Part shown: in pieces, positions 52,729 through 63,500 of the stretch
How positions within the stretch are numbered: the stretch's first letter is position 1
How the letters are laid out: each line of letters starts with the position of its first letter
Assembly: GCA_041984885.1 (NCBI GenBank)
Contig: JBHIXH010000008.1
Span: forward strand, 10,289-74,288
Direction: 5' to 3'
Source of the DNA: UBA4486 sp041984885
GTDB lineage: Bacteria > Pseudomonadota > Gammaproteobacteria > Eutrophobiales > Eutrophobiaceae
DNA: 64,000 nucleotides
Program-made: the position numbers and the translations under genes
Notes under the pieces: model-generated
Databases searched by the model: none
Seen by the model: the letters and a program-made list of their open reading frames with translations, nothing else
What the model was told of the DNA's origin: nothing

Positions 52729-53738
52729 TACACGGCGTGCCACTTTCGGCTACGCAATGTTTGCACGGAATGCACGGCGAGCAACAGCGCGCATTCGGTT
52801 TTCAGTTTGTTCTTGGAACCGACAGCACGTAACCGTTTTTGTTTACTGCGTAGCATGATCTGTTTTAAAACCTGATCAACGACAAATTGATATTCACCCG
52901 TCCAGCGCGCGACTAGTTCACGAATCTCGACTCGATATTGCCGCAGGAATGCATGTGCGGTCATGCCGGCGCGGGTCTGATCCGGCGTCACAAACAGGCG
53001 TTCCAGATCGGGATCAAACGACTCCGGCGCATCGACGGCATAGTGTTCACGTTTTTGGTCGTAATAATCGCGCAATGTATGTTTCAGTGTAGACAAACGT
53101 AACGGTTTTTTTCTGTTACCCACCTTCGGTTTGACACCGGCCAGCTCTTTCATGAGCGCATCGACGTATTCCAGTTTTTCCAGTGCCGGCCAGTTTGCGT
53201 ATTTTTTTCGCCAGGCCGAGCGTGGTTTTAACCATACGGCAAACGTCTCGGCGAAATCCTCGTCCGGATGGCACTGGGCATACCAGCCTTCCAGGTGCTG
53301 GACATGATTGCGCGAGGTCGGGTTCGGTCGATAAAAATCCGGATAGCGCTGGGTCGAACGACCGAACAGTTGTTGCCAACGGCGCCGTCGATGGACCTGG
53401 TAGGCGACCTGAATCGCGTGACCGGTTTCATGCCGGAGCAACTGCATACATTCACGCCGGGAACCACCTTCCACTTCATAGATTTCGCGCCGTTCCAGCT
53501 TCATTAGACGCGGATGGGCAAGGTAAAAAGGAATGCCGATACCTGGGGATTCTTTCGGGGAGAACCATTCATCGGACAGCCAGCAATGTGGCTGTAACAG
53601 AATATCGCGTTCGGCTAGTTCGTCATGCAGGCGGTAGACGCATTCTTCAATCCAGGTTTCTTCAATCTGCAGATCCAGATCGCTGAGACGCATGTTTAAT
53701 ATGCGCTGTAGTGGTAGATGATCCAGAGCTTTGCTCAT
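52728..53738 (-). CDS. HEXXH putative zinc metallopeptidase
   Basis: A 336-residue soluble protein without signal peptide. The zinc motif HETGH is at about 103-107 (LLRHETGHAIQVAYQ). A downstream E in HPDEDFAETFAVWL is a good third ligand, in gluzincin style. The remainder is basic and aromatic-rich. It resembles putative zinc-binding metallopeptidases of unknown function. It is coupled by TAATG to the ATP-grasp ligase gene, which suggests processing or making a peptide-like product in one pathway. Confidence 0.78.
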   Translation of the reverse strand: MSKALDHLPLQRILNMRLSDLDLQIEETWIEECVYRLHDELAERDILLQPHCWLSDEWFSPKESPGIGIPFYLAHPRLMKLERREIYEVEGGSRRECMQLLRHETGHAIQVAYQVHRRRRWQQLFGRSTQRYPDFYRPNPTSRNHVQHLEGWYAQCHPDEDFAETFAVWLKPRSAWRKKYANWPALEKLEYVDALMKELAGVKPKVGNRKKPLRLSTLKHTLRDYYDQKREHYAVDAPESFDPDLERLFVTPDQTRAGMTAHAFLRQYRVEIRELVARWTGEYQFVVDQVLKQIMLRSKQKRLRAVGSKNKLKTECALLLAVHSVQTLRSRKWHAV

Positions 53739-53936
53739 GCATATGCATGATAAACCAGGAGTCGAATCTGATACAGTTCAGGGAATGCTTCACCTGTTTC
53801 TATTCCGCAACTGGATAATTTCCGATGGGTAGAAAAGGAGTTGTCGATACGTATAAAAAAAGACGGCCGGGCAGGCGACGAAAAGACGCCAGCGGCAGGA
53901 TATCAACCGAAAGGGTGCACTAGCCTGGTGAAGGAT

Positions 53937-55112
53937 TTAGTTTGGCAGTTCACCGCACCGGTATCTGTCGATTGTGTCCTGGTAGTAGCCAAGTTTTTTA
54001 ACGGCCATTTCACGCGCTGACCAGCCTGCCGCATAAGTGCGGGTTTCCCTTTTCTTTTTGTTATAGAGATCCTTGTCCTTTAACAAGCGCATCACTTTTT
54101 CGCAAAAGTCTTCTGTCGTTTCCTCGGCAATCAACGCACCCTTTTCCGGGGACAGTATATCCACTGTGCCAAGCCTGGCCGTGGATACGACCGGGACGTT
54201 TTGCGCCATCGCCTCAAGCAGAACCAGTCCCTGGGTTTCCGTGCGCGAGGCAAACACAAAAATATCGCCAGCGGCATAGCAATCGAGTAATTCGGTTTTG
54301 CGGTCAAGGTAACCGACAAAATTCACATGCTGGTCCAGGTTCAACGTGCGGCCCAGTTGCTTTAAATGATTCAGTGCAGGGCCTTCTCCGGCAATTACCA
54401 GCAGGATATCAGGAATGTCATTACGCAGACGCGCAACCATGTGCAAAAGAAAGTCGATGTTTTTTTCATGTGCGGCCCGACCAACGTGCATCAACACGGG
54501 ACGATCCACCGGTATCTGGTGCTTGTCACGAAAAGCAGTGCCATCACCTTGCGTAAAAAATTGCTCATCCATTCCGGTCGGTATGATCTGCATGGGTGTA
54601 GAGACACCATATTCATTCAAAATATCAAGCATCGCCTGCGATGGCACAATGATTGCGTCGACGGCATTGCATTGCCTGTAATTGAATGTGCGCGCCGCAA
54701 GTTTTAATGCTGTCTTGGGCAAAAACGGCAGGTAATGATAAAAATATTCTTCAAAGTGTGTGTGATAGGTTTCGATTGTCGGCAGGTGCAATGCCTTTGC
54801 CAGCCGCAACCCTTCGTAATGTGCGATAAACGGCGTCTCGATATGAATAATATCAAACTGCCTGGAACGTAACGTCTCCGTCAGTTCGCGTGCATACTTT
54901 CGGCTGAATAGCCGATCCTCGGGATCAAACGGGATCGCACGGGAAGGGATCCGTAACAGCTTGTCATGTCTCTCCTCGTCATTCGTGTAGCTCGGCGCGA
55001 TTAAAGTAACTTCGTGACCAAGCTTATGAAATTCTTCCCTGAAGGTCTGGATGGAAGTGGAGACGCCATTGATTCGCGGGAAATAGACGTCACTGATCTG
55101 GAGTATATTCAT
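53937..55112 (-). CDS. GT4 family glycosyltransferase (MgtA/diacylglycerol-glucosyltransferase-like)
   Basis: A 391-residue GT-B enzyme. The N-terminus ILQISDVYFPRINGVSTSI is characteristic of the subgroup that glycosylates diacylglycerol or phosphatidylinositol-type lipids. HIETPFIAHYEGLRLAK and TYHTHFEEYFYHYLP follow. The donor site is FASRTETQGLVLLEAMA, an EX7E variant. It stands alone, with 198 and 183 bases of spacer on either side. A membrane glycolipid is a likely product, by family only. Confidence 0.86.
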   Translation of the reverse strand: MNILQISDVYFPRINGVSTSIQTFREEFHKLGHEVTLIAPSYTNDEERHDKLLRIPSRAIPFDPEDRLFSRKYARELTETLRSRQFDIIHIETPFIAHYEGLRLAKALHLPTIETYHTHFEEYFYHYLPFLPKTALKLAARTFNYRQCNAVDAIIVPSQAMLDILNEYGVSTPMQIIPTGMDEQFFTQGDGTAFRDKHQIPVDRPVLMHVGRAAHEKNIDFLLHMVARLRNDIPDILLVIAGEGPALNHLKQLGRTLNLDQHVNFVGYLDRKTELLDCYAAGDIFVFASRTETQGLVLLEAMAQNVPVVSTARLGTVDILSPEKGALIAEETTEDFCEKVMRLLKDKDLYNKKKRETRTYAAGWSAREMAVKKLGYYQDTIDRYRCGELPN

Positions 55113-55295
55113 GTGGCGGGCCGGCGGGATGCCGTCAGGACCATGTTGTTCCGGGATACATTGGCCGCTACTTATAAACCCGAATCATGACAATCGTGTT
55201 ACAGCAGCAAGTTCGGTAACAGTTTGATCAGGTGCGGGATACTGTCAAAACCGTCGCTCGCCGCAATTCACATACCCTTTCGCGATATGACGCCG

Positions 55296-56618
55296 TTATT
55301 TTTCTCCGAGTGCAGAATTGAACCCACGTGTGATCGGTTTTAACAAATACTCCATTACCGTTTTTTCGCCAGTCATGATTTGCACGTTTGCGGTCATGCC
55401 CGGAATGATTGGTATGCGGTTTGTATGCAACGCCAATTGCTTTTCATCGAGTTGCACACGGGTGTAGTAGTGCGGCACGCCTTCACCGTCGAGATAACTT
55501 GAGGCCGACAGATGTGTGACATTGCCCTCCAACCAATCGGATTGGTTGTTTTCAAAACCGTCCAGTTGCACCCTGGCCGTTTGCCCGACTGTGACGTGGC
55601 CGATGTCGCGCGTGGGCAGCAACGCGTTAATGATCTTGCGATCCTGTGTCGGTACGATTTCCATGACTACTTCACCGGCACCGACGACCGCGTTGACACC
55701 GGCGATTTCCATGATCTTCACCACGCCCTTGATCGGTGCATAGATTTCGCGGTCTTGCAGGTGCTGTTGCATTTCCGTCATCTCCTGTTCCAGTTCCGTC
55801 AACTGGGCCGACACTTCGCTGGCGCGCAGGCTCCAGCCCTGCCGGATCTGACTGTCCAGTTCCAACAGGCGTGCGCGAGAACTTTCAATGGCACTGCGAG
55901 CCACCGAGGCGACGCCTTTCGCACCGGCCAGTTCGGCCTCGACCTGGGCAAACTCGGCACGTGTATCAATACGCGAAACCTCGGGGATCGCATCGGTAAC
56001 ACGCAGTCGGTCGAACATCGACATCTTTTTCTGCAACGCGTCGTAACGTGGCAGCAATGCATCGATCTGCACCTGGTAACGTCGGTATTCGGTCTCGCGC
56101 TGGGAGATATCGGTGATTAATGAACGTTTCTGGTCTGTATAGCTTTGTTTTTGCAATTCGTACACGAGTCGCTGTTGTTGTCGCAGCTGTTCGTGTTCCG
56201 ATCCGATCTGGAAAGATGGTTCGCGTTGTTCAAGTAGCGCGGACAAGCGCTCCAGTTCCAATGTGAGCGTGACGCGCCGGGCCAGGATCTGATCCAGTCT
56301 GGCTTGTGTCGTGACCGGATCCAGGCTGACAAGTCGGTCGCCGACGTCGACAAAGTCTCCGGTCTTCACATGCATGACCTGGATTCTTCCACCGTTCTGA
56401 AACTGGATCCTATGCGGCAGTCCGGTCGGAACCACCTCACCGCGGGCACGCGAGATCTCCGGAACCGGTGTGACATAGGCCCAGACCAGACAACTGATCA
56501 ACAATAAGAATATAACCAAGATCGTCAACCGGTTATAACCACGCGTCGCCGGTTCCTCGAGCTGCATATATGCAGTCAAAAATCGACCGCGTATTTCTGA
56601 TGTCTTCGATTTATTCAT
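55296..56618 (-). CDS. Type I secretion periplasmic adaptor, HlyD family
   Basis: A 440-residue membrane fusion protein. A membrane helix at about 31-51 (ILVIFLLLISCLVWAYVT) is followed by the lipoyl half-motif RIQVMHVKTGDFVDVGDRLVSL. A long coiled-coil hairpin runs about 90-290, then the beta-barrel part VIPTQDRKIINALL. The C-terminus (IPIIPGMTANVQIMTGEKTV) matches HlyD/PrtE adaptors. It bridges the ABC unit and an outer-membrane TolC-like channel, which is not in the window. Its start overlaps the upstream ABC gene by 8 bases. Confidence 0.92.
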   Translation of the reverse strand: MNKSKTSEIRGRFLTAYMQLEEPATRGYNRLTILVIFLLLISCLVWAYVTPVPEISRARGEVVPTGLPHRIQFQNGGRIQVMHVKTGDFVDVGDRLVSLDPVTTQARLDQILARRVTLTLELERLSALLEQREPSFQIGSEHEQLRQQQRLVYELQKQSYTDQKRSLITDISQRETEYRRYQVQIDALLPRYDALQKKMSMFDRLRVTDAIPEVSRIDTRAEFAQVEAELAGAKGVASVARSAIESSRARLLELDSQIRQGWSLRASEVSAQLTELEQEMTEMQQHLQDREIYAPIKGVVKIMEIAGVNAVVGAGEVVMEIVPTQDRKIINALLPTRDIGHVTVGQTARVQLDGFENNQSDWLEGNVTHLSASSYLDGEGVPHYYTRVQLDEKQLALHTNRIPIIPGMTANVQIMTGEKTVMEYLLKPITRGFNSALGEK

Positions 56619-58764
56619 TTCTGTTCACCAGCATGCCATTGTTTAATTCCAGCACGCGCGTGGCTAACGCGATATGGCTGGGGCGATGGGTCGTGATAAT
56701 AATCGTCTGTTTGCCGCGGCGATTGTTCAGGTTTTTTATCAAACGCTGATCCGCATTAAAGTCGAGGTTTGATCCGGGTTCATCGAGCAACATGATGGGA
56801 CATTTCCTGACGAACGTTCGCGCCAGGCAAATGCCATAGACCAGTGAAGACGGCAATTGCTCCGACAGTTGGTCACTGACCAGTGTCTCAAAACCTTTCG
56901 GTAATGAATTGATTTGATCGAGGATGCCGGCCTCTTCCGCGGCGTCGTGTAACTCCGTGTCTGTTGCCTCGGGCTGGTTATAGCGAATGTTCTCGGCGAT
57001 GCTGCCATAGAACAGATGGGGATCATGCGGCAGATACGAGATGGTCTGGCGTAGTGTCACCGGATCAATTTGTCTCAGGTCAAGGTCATCGATCAAAATG
57101 GCCCCGGCCCGATTTGTGTACATGCGGCAAATCAATTTCAACAATGTCGATTTACCGGAACCGGAGTTACCGGTCACAGCAACCAGTTCACCCGCTGCAA
57201 GCTCAAAATTAATATTCAGCAGGGCGGGTCGGGCCGAGTTCTCATAGTTAAAAGAGACATTTGCAAACGCCAGCTTGCCGCTGAAATTTGCAACCAGATG
57301 ACTGGCCGCCGGGCTACGAAACTCCTGGGGTACTGTCATCAACCGGTTGATGAGTGCGATCGAGCGGGTGATGGGACGGAGCCTGGGAGTCAGCATTAAC
57401 AATCCATGCATCGGTGCGTTCACGCGCCAGATCAGAATCATGATCGCGATCAACGCACCGACACTCAGATGATCATCAATGATCCTGTGCGTCCCCCACC
57501 ATAGGATGACAATGGCAGAGGCAACGCCAATCAGATGACTGGCCGTGGCGTAAAAATTCTGCAAACTGAACTTTTGCCGACGGTCGAGAATGGATAAGGC
57601 ACTGGCACCACGAAACTTCTCACGCCATTCCGATTCGATGCCGATGCCTTTGATGTCCTTTACCCCGTGCAGTGTCTCCAGCGTCATCTGGTTAGTTACG
57701 AAACCGGAGCGGTTGCCCGAGGCTTCCAGATTACCAATCGAAAGATGCCATAGCAGGGCCAGCCCAAATGTCAGCAGGACAGCCACGATCGGGACAAAGG
57801 CCAGCGGACCGCCGATAAGGGCAATCACAAGGATAGAGATAAAAAGAAATGGTATTTCGACAAACAGGCTGGCGTTCGTGCCAGACAATAACTCACGGAT
57901 ACCATCAAACTGGCGCACCATGTTCATTTGAGACCAGAGGTCACTGCGTTCGATGACAAACGGCGACACCTGCATAATGTGCCGGAACGACTCGATGCTG
58001 ACCAGGTAATCGATACGTGCCGCGAAGCGGCCAATGGCATGCGCTCGTATCCAGCGCAATATAAATTCCACGGCGAGGATGATGGCAATCCCGGCGGCAA
58101 GAAAAATCAGGGCCTCCTGGAAGTGTGAACCAATAACCAGGTCATAGACGAGCATGATAAACAGCGGTGGTGTGACTGCGATCACGTTGATCAGTAACGT
58201 CAGGATGATGATATTACCGAACAACGGGTAAAAACGATGCAGTAACCTCGACATCCATAATTCTGCACTTGGATTGATGTGCTCGCTGATGGTCCGTATA
58301 TCAGTGAAGAAGTAAGCCGTGACACCGGTCGGCAATTGCACAACCCTGTAAGTAGACGCGTTATTTGCATCAAAGACGTCATAACCGTCGGCCGTTCTGT
58401 CGGTAACAACGAGTAGATTGCCCAGCTCGTCCGACAAAAGACAGGGCAGCATTGATGCATGAATGTCGGCTTCTTTCAGTTTTTCCCGCGTGCTGTCTAT
58501 GCCCAGGTTGATCAAGACATTGCGCAAGTCGTCCAGATCAAAACTGTTTTTGGCAAACGGCAAGCTCTGTATCAATTCACTGCGGCGGTTTTCCAGGTGC
58601 ATGAACTTGAGCAATGGCAACAGGCAGCCGGCGACTGGTGACAGTTGCATTACGCGGTCACCATCCAGTGCCCGAATAGCGGCCGCTATCTCGTCCGTAA
58701 GAAACTGTTGTTCACGGTCGAGGCCGTACTGGTGGAGATGTAATGATGCGTTCATTGCAGTCAT
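56611..58764 (-). CDS. Type I secretion ABC permease-ATPase with degenerate C39-like domain
   Basis: A 717-residue exporter subunit. The first 150 residues are a C39-peptidase-like domain without an obvious catalytic Cys-His pair, as in T1SS transporters of RTX proteins. Six membrane helices follow (about 180-430), then the ATPase. Walker A GNSGSGKST is at about 530-540 and Walker B is IMLLDEPGSNLDF. The ABC signature is degenerate: LPSSLVYG instead of LSGGQ. The H-loop TTHRPS is intact. It overlaps the preceding ABC gene by 4 bases and the adaptor gene by 8. Confidence 0.9.
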   Translation of the reverse strand: MTAMNASLHLHQYGLDREQQFLTDEIAAAIRALDGDRVMQLSPVAGCLLPLLKFMHLENRRSELIQSLPFAKNSFDLDDLRNVLINLGIDSTREKLKEADIHASMLPCLLSDELGNLLVVTDRTADGYDVFDANNASTYRVVQLPTGVTAYFFTDIRTISEHINPSAELWMSRLLHRFYPLFGNIIILTLLINVIAVTPPLFIMLVYDLVIGSHFQEALIFLAAGIAIILAVEFILRWIRAHAIGRFAARIDYLVSIESFRHIMQVSPFVIERSDLWSQMNMVRQFDGIRELLSGTNASLFVEIPFLFISILVIALIGGPLAFVPIVAVLLTFGLALLWHLSIGNLEASGNRSGFVTNQMTLETLHGVKDIKGIGIESEWREKFRGASALSILDRRQKFSLQNFYATASHLIGVASAIVILWWGTHRIIDDHLSVGALIAIMILIWRVNAPMHGLLMLTPRLRPITRSIALINRLMTVPQEFRSPAASHLVANFSGKLAFANVSFNYENSARPALLNINFELAAGELVAVTGNSGSGKSTLLKLICRMYTNRAGAILIDDLDLRQIDPVTLRQTISYLPHDPHLFYGSIAENIRYNQPEATDTELHDAAEEAGILDQINSLPKGFETLVSDQLSEQLPSSLVYGICLARTFVRKCPIMLLDEPGSNLDFNADQRLIKNLNNRRGKQTIIITTHRPSHIALATRVLELNNGMLVNRNE

Positions 58765-60416
58765 GCGGCGGTCGGCAGCGGTTTTTGTTGCATGACGAAA
58801 GGGATTAACCGGCCATCGCGGATGTTATAGGCGCGATCACACATGCGTAACAACGATGGCCTGTGCGTGTTGATGATGATCGTGTGTGAACCCCGATACG
58901 ACTGAAGCAACTCGACAAACCGCTCATCGCTCGGACGATCCAGTAACGAATTCGCCTCATCGACCAGTATCAACGGTGCCCGGTTGCAGAGGTTGCGTAC
59001 GATCAGGATTTGCTGCTTAACGCCGCTCGATAATGACGTGGCATCACCGGTATTCACCGGGGTGTCAAGCCCGAACGGCATCGTCAACAATAAATCTCGC
59101 AGGCCGAGCGCGTCGGCAATGCGCATCGCTTCCGCGGCATGTTCTTGGCCACGATACATAACCATGTTTTCCAGCAGCGTGCCATGGAACAGCGAACCGC
59201 GTTGCGGCAATATCGCAATCTGGTCGCGCTCGACGCTTTCCGCAGGCTTACCACCGATCAGGATTTCGCCGGAAGTCGGACGCATGTTTCCGGCGATCAA
59301 TTCTAGCAGTGTTGATTTGCCGCAACTGTTTGGACCGGTAATGCCGATCATGCTGCCGGCCGGCGCGTTAATGTTTAATCCCCTGAACAAGGGTTTGTCC
59401 GTACCGGGATACTGATAGCTGACATTGTTCAGTTGCAGGCGAGGTGACTGAAAACTTTGCGACTGTGCCGAAGCCCTTGGCTCCTGATCCATTGTCATCA
59501 AATCGTTGGCGGAGTGCTTTGCTTTCGACACGCGCAGGTAGATTGCCCACAGGGCTATCCCCCGGAGGAACGGTTGCAGTATGCGGCCGGCGAGCATCGT
59601 GCAGGCGGCCAGGGCACCCACGCCCAGGTTACCGTTCAGTACCGCGATTGCGCCGAGGCTGATAAAGCCAACGATGATCAACTGCGACGCGAAGATGCCC
59701 ATCGACTGGATCAGGCCGAGTATCTGGCTATTCTGCTGCGTATTATCTGAGACAGATGCCTGCAACGATTCGTACTGCCGGATTGGGCTGGCCTCCATCG
59801 CCATGGCCCGGATGACGTGCAGGCCCCCCAACACTTCCATGAGAAAATCCTGGCGGATCGACTCGAGTCGGGATCGCTGTTCAACCACACTCTTGACCTT
59901 GTCAGCAAGCAGCAGGCTACCTAAACAAAACAGGACACAGACGACGAGCGGTACGAGGATCAGAATGCCACTGATCAACCAGATCAGGAATAGATTAATA
60001 ACGAGAAAAAGGATATCGATTGAGGTGGCATGCACATGACTGGCATCGAAGTCATTGATCTGTTCAATCGACTTCATTCGATCAAGATGGCCACCAATAC
60101 TGGTTTTGGCAATCGATTCCGGTCGGGCTCCAAGAAAAATATCGATCGCCTGCAATTGTTGAAAATATTCATTGCGAAGACCGGTATTGAACTTGATCCT
60201 GGCCTGCGCGGCATGTATCAGCGCATCCAGCAGCATGGCAACAACCAGTCCGCCGATAAGCACATTCAGCGTGTAAAACGACTGGTTCGGAATGACCCGG
60301 TCATATACCTGCATGATCACAATAGGCAACGCCAGCCCAAGCAGATTCGAATTGAAAGCTGCTAGCAGTAGTGCCGAGTCATTTTTATCCGCCTTTTGTG
60401 TCAATGCCATTGCCAT
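58761..60416 (-). CDS. Type I secretion ABC permease-ATPase (PrtD-length)
   Basis: A 551-residue exporter subunit lacking the C39-like domain. Six membrane helices occupy about 15-310, then the ATPase. Walker A is GPNSCGKST (about 360-368), the signature LSSGVKQQ differs from LSGGQ, Walker B is LILVDEANSLLD and the H-loop is NTHRPS. It differs in length and sequence from the adjacent 717-residue subunit, and together they may form a heterodimer. It lies 158 bases downstream of the adhesin gene. Confidence 0.9.
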   Translation of the reverse strand: MAMALTQKADKNDSALLLAAFNSNLLGLALPIVIMQVYDRVIPNQSFYTLNVLIGGLVVAMLLDALIHAAQARIKFNTGLRNEYFQQLQAIDIFLGARPESIAKTSIGGHLDRMKSIEQINDFDASHVHATSIDILFLVINLFLIWLISGILILVPLVVCVLFCLGSLLLADKVKSVVEQRSRLESIRQDFLMEVLGGLHVIRAMAMEASPIRQYESLQASVSDNTQQNSQILGLIQSMGIFASQLIIVGFISLGAIAVLNGNLGVGALAACTMLAGRILQPFLRGIALWAIYLRVSKAKHSANDLMTMDQEPRASAQSQSFQSPRLQLNNVSYQYPGTDKPLFRGLNINAPAGSMIGITGPNSCGKSTLLELIAGNMRPTSGEILIGGKPAESVERDQIAILPQRGSLFHGTLLENMVMYRGQEHAAEAMRIADALGLRDLLLTMPFGLDTPVNTGDATSLSSGVKQQILIVRNLCNRAPLILVDEANSLLDRPSDERFVELLQSYRGSHTIIINTHRPSLLRMCDRAYNIRDGRLIPFVMQQKPLPTAA

Positions 60417-60574
60417 ACTTTTTTCGCGATCCTGGTGTCACTCCGGGACTGAATCCAGTCGTAGCGAAACCTGACTATATGCTGTCTATATCGGCAGTAT
60501 TGACATAAGTTTGAGCATGCAGGAGCGGAGTAGAAGTGCTGTACGGGACAGAACCCAACCAGCCTCGGTCAGCC

Positions 60575-63500
60575 TCAACTCCACTCAATCTGTTCGATGC
60601 CTGAGAAAGTGATGACGGTGTCGTCGAGCAGTGTGACTGTGCCATTGATATCCGCACCGAGGGTGATGCTGGCATCAACCAGGTCGTAACTCAGTACCTG
60701 TCCGGTATCCAGTTCAATGGTAAACGGCTGCAGTTCGCCCGGATTCGCATTAACGATATCGCTGAGATCCAGCGTATCACTATCGCCAATTCCACCGTGA
60801 AAATAGTCATTACCGGTGTTTTGTAGATACTCGTAGACGTCGTCACCATCGCCGCCCTGGATGATATTATCGCCGGCCGTGCTGACGATGTTTTCATCGG
60901 TGCCGGCTGTGCCCGCAAATTCAAGTAAATCGAACGCTGCTTGTACGACCGCGCCCGTCGTGCTGACCACACCACCGACTACGCCGGCAATATCATCGAG
61001 AATTCCGTTGAGGTCGACCACGTCGATGGTGACGTCATCGAAATGAAAAACCTCGACACCTAGAAACGTATCAATACCAATCTGCAGGCTGCCATCCGCC
61101 AGTCGCGCGTACGCGTAATCGGAAAGATTGCCGGCGATAACGGTCGCATCAATACCGATATCGCCGTAATGATAATCGGCACCGGCACCACCGACCAGGA
61201 TGTCATTCCCTTCATTGCCGTACAGCAGGTTGTCCTGTGCATCGCCAACGATCACATCATCGTGATCGGTGCCAATCACATTCTCAATACTGATAAACGT
61301 ATCGCCGTCTGCCTCATTGTCGGCACCGGTTGCGGTACCGGCGGCCAGGTCGACCTGTACCGACGAGTTTGCATTAGCATAGCTGACAGCGTCATTCCCG
61401 ACCCCGCCATCGAGACGATCCGCGCCGGCACCGCCGTCCAGGATGTCATCGCCGAGGCCACCGTACAGCTCATCATCACCGGTGCGTCCGTACAGGCGAT
61501 CATCACCATCGAGGCCATAGATATAGTCTTCTTCGGTACAACCAATAAGTACATCGCCGACCATATGTGAATCCAGTATCAATCCACTGAGAGAGCCGGT
61601 TACAGATACGGTCGCCACGGCTGACAAGACTTCGCCGGAGTCGAGTGTAACTTCATATTCGATGTTGATGTCTTCACTGAAGCCGGGCAGCAAGTCGAGG
61701 AAATCGTTGCCTGGATCAAATACCAGCATGTTATCGACGATACCAACGGTGCCGCTGTTCGGATTCGTTACCGATGCGGCACTGATAGTGGCAAGATTTT
61801 CCGCCTCGCCCAATGACGCCAGTACATCCAGCGTCAATGTGACGTTCAGGCCGGATTCGGACACGTTCGTACCATAGATCGTGCATTCCTCGTCCAGCAC
61901 ATTGATCGTGACGTCTTGCAGGAAGACTTCACTGGTCGCGTTGTCCGTGATCTGTACCTGGATATCGAAACTGGTCGTCGTCTCGTAATCGAGTTGCGAA
62001 GAATCCGCGACGAGTATGTTGCCACTGGCATCGATCGTAAAGACACCACCCGCGTCATTCGTCAATGTAAAACTGTGGCCTGATGTGGCATCCGCATCCG
62101 TGACCTGCATTTGTCCAACGACAGTGGCGTTCGGTGAGTTCTCGACTACATCGGTTCCGGTGACAGCGAACGTGGGCGCGTCGTTAATGCCATTAACCGT
62201 GATCGTTGCTGTTTGCGTTGCCGGCGCACCGGAAGAATCTTCGACCGTGTATTCAATCGTAACGGTAGCGGATTCACCGTCGAGTAAATAATCGTAGTCT
62301 GTTCCCGGATCATAATTTAGCTGACCTGCGACAATTGAAACTGAGCCTAGACCCGACGTAATCGTGGCCCCGGTCAATGTAATCGGATCGCCTTCGGGAT
62401 CGGTGTCGTTGGCTAATACATCAACGGAGATACTGCTGTCCTCATCGGTACTGGCCGCATCGGCCACCGCAACCGGGCCATCGTTCGAACCGGTGACGGT
62501 GACGGTCAGTGTACCGGTACTCGGTGCCCCACTGTCGTCCTCGACCGTGTACTCAATGGTGACGGTCGCGGACTCACCCGCGGCGAGGTCGTTGTAATCA
62601 GTACCGGGGTCGTAGACGACTTCACCGGCGACGATACTGACCGAACCCAGGCCGCCGGTGATCGTGGCGCCGGTTAATGTCAGCGGGTCGCCTTCGGGAT
62701 CCGTATCATTGGCTACTAGGTCAACGGAGATACTGCTGTCCTCATCGGTACTGGCGGTATCGGCAACGGCGACCGGCCCGTCGTTCGAACCGGTGACGGT
62801 GACGGTCAGTGTGCCGGTACTCGGGGCACCGCTGTCGTCCTCAACCGTGTACTCGATGGTAACGGTAGCGGATTCACCCGCGGCGAGGTCGTTGTAATCG
62901 GTGCCCGGGTCGTAGACAACTTCACCGGCGACGACAGAGACTGAACCGAGTCCTGATGTCACAGACGCGCCAGTTAATGTCAGCGGATCGCCTTCCGGAT
63001 CAGAATCATTGGCGAGCACATCGACACTGACACTCGCATCTTCGTTCGTGGACGCGGTATCGGCCACCGCAACCGGCCCATCGTTACTGCCGTTGACGGT
63101 GACGGTTAACGTACCGGTGCTCGGTGCGCCGCTGTCGTCCTCGACCGTGTACTCGATGGTGACGGTGGCGGACTCGCCATCGGCGAGGTCGTTGTAATCG
63201 GTGCCGGGGTCGTAGACGACTTCACCGGCGACGACGGAAACGGAGCCCAGGCCACCGGTGATCATCGCCCCGGTCAGTGTTAACGGATCGCCTTCGGGGT
63301 CGGAATCGTTCGCGAGTACATCGACACTGACACTCGCATCTTCATTCGTTGAGGCGGTATCGGCAACCGCGATCGGACCATCATTACTGCCGGTGACGGT
63401 GACGGTTAACGTACCGGTACTGGGCGCACCACTGTCGTCCTCGACCGTGTACTCGATGGTGACGGTCGCGGATTCACCCGCGGCGAGGTCGTTGTAATCG

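Noticed and set aside
53736..53749. CATGCATATGCATG, a perfect 14-base palindrome at the metalloprotein start
   Set aside because: It includes the start codon and is made of simple repeated ATGC units; there is no further support for an operator.
53850..53925. A-run plus GC-rich stretch as a terminator between the GT4 and metalloprotein genes
   Set aside because: Only a 4-base GGCG/CGCC pairing could be drawn, not adjacent to the T-run; no convincing hairpin.
60417..60574. Possible small gene or regulatory RNA between the adhesin and ABC genes
   Set aside because: No open frame with a ribosome site and no strong stem-loop was seen; it is treated as plain spacer.
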